The notes beneath the pieces are model-generated. The model had not been told where the DNA came from and searched no databases. It saw nothing but the letters and a program-made list of their open reading frames with translations. Shown piece after piece: positions 3,527 through 6,065 of a DNA stretch of 6,065 nt; the stretch's first letter is position 1; every line of letters starts with the position of its first letter. The stretch is from NCBI GenBank assembly GCA_012959595.1, contig DUCW01000034.1, positions 1 through 6,065 on the forward strand, given 5' to 3'. The stretch comes from Gemmatimonadota bacterium (GTDB lineage: Bacteria > Gemmatimonadota > Gemmatimonadetes > Longimicrobiales > Gaopeijiaceae). The position numbers and the translations under genes were made by a program.

Positions 3527-6065
3527 TTTTCTTTATCTATTCTTAGGTCTTGTCGAATTTCAAACAACCAATTCAGAGCTTCCATAGGACTCATAGTATC
3601 AAGATCCAAACCTATCAATGCCTCGCAAAATTTATCACTTCCTGATTCGGGGCAATTTGGAACCAGATCGGATAATTCAGCTTCCGCCCTCATGTGGTCG
3701 CCCAAAGCAGGACCAGATAAATTTTCCTCCATCTTCTTCAAAAGCTCCTGAGACCGACCAATCACTTCATTGGGAAGGCCAGCCAAGCGAGCTACGTGAA
3801 TTCCGTAGGATCTATCGGAGCCTCCCTCCTTTAAAAGTCTTAAAAAGATTATCTTCTCGCCAACTTCCTGTATTTCCATAGTCATATTCTTGACAGCCAC
3901 AAGTTGTTGGCTAAGTTCCGTCAATTCGTGGTAGTGTGTCGCGAATATTGTCTTAGCACCTATCCTTTCGTGAATATATTCCGTAACTGCCCAGGCTATT
4001 GAAACTCCGTCGTAGGTTGATGTGCCCCTACCTATTTCGTCTAGCAGAACCAGACTCCTATTTGTAGCATTCCGAATAATAGAGGCTGTCTCAGTCATCT
4101 CCAGCATAAACGTAGACTGACCTTGTGCTAAATTATCCGAAGCACCTACACGAGTGAAAATTCGATCTACTAGAGGAACTTTCGCACTTGTCGCTGGAAC
4201 ATAAGAACCCATGTGAGCCATTAGGGTGATTAGACCAATTTGCCTTAGTACAGTCGATTTTCCGGCCATATTAGGTCCAGTTAGTATTATAATCCTCCCA
4301 GACTGGCTTAACTCAATGTCATTGGGAATAAACGATCCTTCTGGCATCATTGCTTCTACAACTGGATGGCGCGCGCCTTCAATCTCAAGCATGAAGTCCT
4401 GACTGATTTGAGGGAGAACGTAACCCTGACGGGTAGCCACATGTGCCAAAGCATTTAGAACATCCAGCCGTGCTACCTGATGTGCTGTTTTCTGGATTCT
4501 ATCAACTTCTAATTCTACAGCTGAACGAATAGCATTATATATCTCTGCCTCTAGATCCATAATACTTTCTTCGGCGATCAAAACCCTTTCCTCCCATTCC
4601 TTCAACTCAGGAGTGAAATACCTTTCAGCATTGGCTAATGTTTGCTTCCGAATATAATCTTCAGGAACTTTACTGAGGTTAGATTTTGTAACCTCTAAAT
4701 AGTACCCAAAGACTCTGTTGAAACCGACTTTCAAAGAATTAATGCCGGTCCTCTCTCTTTCGCTGGCCTGTAAATTAGCAATTAGGCTCTTAGCTTCATC
4801 ACGAGTCTGTCGAAGTTCATCCAGTTCTTTAGAATAGCCTTCCCTGATTACTTGACCGTCGCTTAATTTTGCTGGAGCGTCTATATCTATGGCGATTTCT
4901 ATGAGCTCGACAACATCTTCCATGAGGTCAATACCCTCTATCAAACAACGGAGAATCTTGCTCTTTAAAAGTGTTCCGTTTTCTATTATCACTGGAAGTT
5001 TCTTGAAGGAGCTATTAAGAACCAATAAATCCCTGGGGTTCACCCTGGTAGCACCCAACCTTGCAGCTAGACGTTCCAAATCGTTTATTTGAGCCAAAGA
5101 TCTACGAAATCCTGTCCTCAGATCCCTGCGTTCATAAAGTTCTTTTATTCCGGTTTGTCGCTCAAGTATTTGCTCCAGCTCTAGCAGAGGTCTAAGTAAC
5201 CATTTTCTCAAAGTCCTAGCCCCCATCGGAGTAAGTGTCTCGTCTAGAACTGAGATTAAGGTGGCCTCTTCCTGGCCTGGTCTCAAAGAATCCACTAGTT
5301 CGAGATTTCTTCTAGTCATCTCGTCCAGCAACATCGTGACTCCATCTTTTATAACTCGGGGATATTGCAAGTGGGGTACCCCTTGAGGTCTAATCTCTTC
5401 CACATACGTCAACAGGGACCCTATGGCCACTACCATCTGATTATCGGAGTCTTCTAAGCCCAACGTCCTAACGTCTCTTACCTTATAATTAGATTTGAGA
5501 GCATCGCATGCAGACCCATATTCGAACAGATGGCTGTTTCGATAAGTTCTCAAGTGGACTGGAATAATCTCATCCAACTGCAGAGTCGAGCAGGACTTAG
5601 AGAACCCTTTTGCAAACGATACAGGTAGTAGGACTTCCTTGGGATCCAGGCACCCCAACTCTCCTTGGATCTCTGAGACAGAAACTCTCTTCACAGAGAT
5701 TTCACCAGTAGATAAATCCAGACTGGCCAAGCCTATGAAGTCTAATAAGGGATCAGTAATAGCTACTAAAAAATTATTCCTCTTTGAGTTAAGAAGCCCC
5801 TCCGTTAATACAGTTCCTGGTGTTACAGTCTCCGTGACTTCTCTCCTGATTATTCCTTTTGCAACGCTTGGATCTTCAACCTGATCACAAATAGCTACTT
5901 TCAAGCCCATCTTAATCAAACGCTCCAGATAACTCTCTAGAGCTTTTGCTGGAACACCAGCTAAAGGCACCTGTCTTGCAGCACCATTATTACGAGCAAA
6001 AACAGAAATTTCTACATTAATATCATTTATTTTTATATTTTTCCAAGTAGTTCTTTTATTAAAAT
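3523..6065 (-). CDS. mutS: DNA mismatch repair protein MutS (5' end missing at right edge)
   Basis: MutS recognises mismatches as a dimer and couples ATP turnover to recruitment of downstream repair factors. Numbering here is from the GTG at 5970 (815 aa to the stop). That GTG lies inside the conserved PLAGVP motif of domain I, so it is not the true start. By comparison with E. coli MutS about 65 residues precede it, placing the start roughly 100 nt beyond the window. Visible parts: end of domain I (1-55, with VAICDQVEDP and REVTETVTPGT); connector (about 55-205); core and levers; clamp region (about 395-460, with GYYLEVTKSN and LANAERYFTPEL); and ATPase domain. The ATPase has Walker A GPNMAGKS (565-572), the RVGASDNLAQGQSTFM segment (607-622), Walker B LLDEIGRGTS (642-651) and ATHYHE (677-682). 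The C-terminal PMEALNWLFEI helix is present. The frame is open from 5970 to 6065 and the first nine residues upstream (ARNNGAARQ) fit MutS, but beyond about 5997 similarity and base composition change abruptly. The stop overlaps the next gene's TTG. Confidence 0.93.
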   Translation of the reverse strand, partial: FNKRTTWKNIKINDINVEISVFARNNGAARQVPLAGVPAKALESYLERLIKMGLKVAICDQVEDPSVAKGIIRREVTETVTPGTVLTEGLLNSKRNNFLVAITDPLLDFIGLASLDLSTGEISVKRVSVSEIQGELGCLDPKEVLLPVSFAKGFSKSCSTLQLDEIIPVHLRTYRNSHLFEYGSACDALKSNYKVRDVRTLGLEDSDNQMVVAIGSLLTYVEEIRPQGVPHLQYPRVIKDGVTMLLDEMTRRNLELVDSLRPGQEEATLISVLDETLTPMGARTLRKWLLRPLLELEQILERQTGIKELYERRDLRTGFRRSLAQINDLERLAARLGATRVNPRDLLVLNSSFKKLPVIIENGTLLKSKILRCLIEGIDLMEDVVELIEIAIDIDAPAKLSDGQVIREGYSKELDELRQTRDEAKSLIANLQASERERTGINSLKVGFNRVFGYYLEVTKSNLSKVPEDYIRKQTLANAERYFTPELKEWEERVLIAEESIMDLEAEIYNAIRSAVELEVDRIQKTAHQVARLDVLNALAHVATRQGYVLPQISQDFMLEIEGARHPVVEAMMPEGSFIPNDIELSQSGRIIILTGPNMAGKSTVLRQIGLITLMAHMGSYVPATSAKVPLVDRIFTRVGASDNLAQGQSTFMLEMTETASIIRNATNRSLVLLDEIGRGTSTYDGVSIAWAVTEYIHERIGAKTIFATHYHELTELSQQLVAVKNMTMEIQEVGEKIIFLRLLKEGGSDRSYGIHVARLAGLPNEVIGRSQELLKKMEENLSGPALGDHMRAEAELSDLVPNCPESGSDKFCEALIGLDLDTMSPMEALNWLFEIRQDLRIDKEN

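Noticed and set aside
5968..5970. GTG as the start of mutS
   Set aside because: It encodes the Val directly before PLAGVP inside domain I, and MutS-like residues (ARNNGAARQ) continue upstream in frame, so the real start is further upstream, outside the window.
6004..6013. Palindrome AGAAATTTCT in the AT-rich end, as a possible operator
   Set aside because: A 10-bp A/T-dominated palindrome is expected by chance in such AT-rich sequence, and it lies in the doubtful contig-end region.
1..6065. CRISPR array, tRNA/rRNA gene, insertion sequence or defence system
   Set aside because: I saw no regularly spaced repeats, no tRNA- or rRNA-like segment, no transposase and no defence-gene domain; the coding content is housekeeping.

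Overview
The window is a run of minus-strand genes with no plus-strand gene that I can support. In transcription order (right to left) it holds: mutS, cut at the right edge; a small lipoprotein carrying a stand-alone TonB C-terminal domain; a PLP-dependent cysteine synthase/cystathionine beta-synthase family enzyme; ddl (D-alanine--D-alanine ligase); a rhomboid intramembrane protease; and the first 31 codons of an EF-G-like translational GTPase, cut at the left edge.

Layout: the first four genes are packed into one block. Each stop codon overlaps the next start by 4 nt (TTGA, then ATGA, then ATGA), so they are probably one mRNA with coupled translation. A 9-bp perfect inverted repeat covers the ddl stop codon, followed by a short gap (62 nt) and the rhomboid gene. 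A 160-nt gap then separates rhomboid from the EF-G-like gene. It holds a weak hairpin, a plausible promoter and a good ribosome binding site. No gene-free stretch exceeds 300 bases.

Organism: a Gram-negative bacterium of moderate GC content, inferred from the diderm-type TonB-domain lipoprotein, the peptidoglycan ligase and the overall base composition. The rhomboid with an extra charged C-terminal helical module and the EF-G-like GTPase with a Gly-rich P-loop recall the FCB/Gemmatimonadota side of the tree. This placement is inference with low confidence. The genes are mostly housekeeping (mismatch repair, sulfur amino acid metabolism, cell-wall precursor synthesis, membrane proteolysis, translation), and nothing shows that they form one pathway.

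The oddest signal is at the right edge. The last 68 bases are about 15% G+C (10 of 68), against 49% in the 57 bases just before. MutS similarity stops at the same point although the frame stays open, and the Phe-X-Glu mismatch-recognition motif expected about 30 residues before the PLAGVP motif is not there. A chimeric contig end or an insertion boundary are the leading explanations. I did not find a convincing new multi-gene system.
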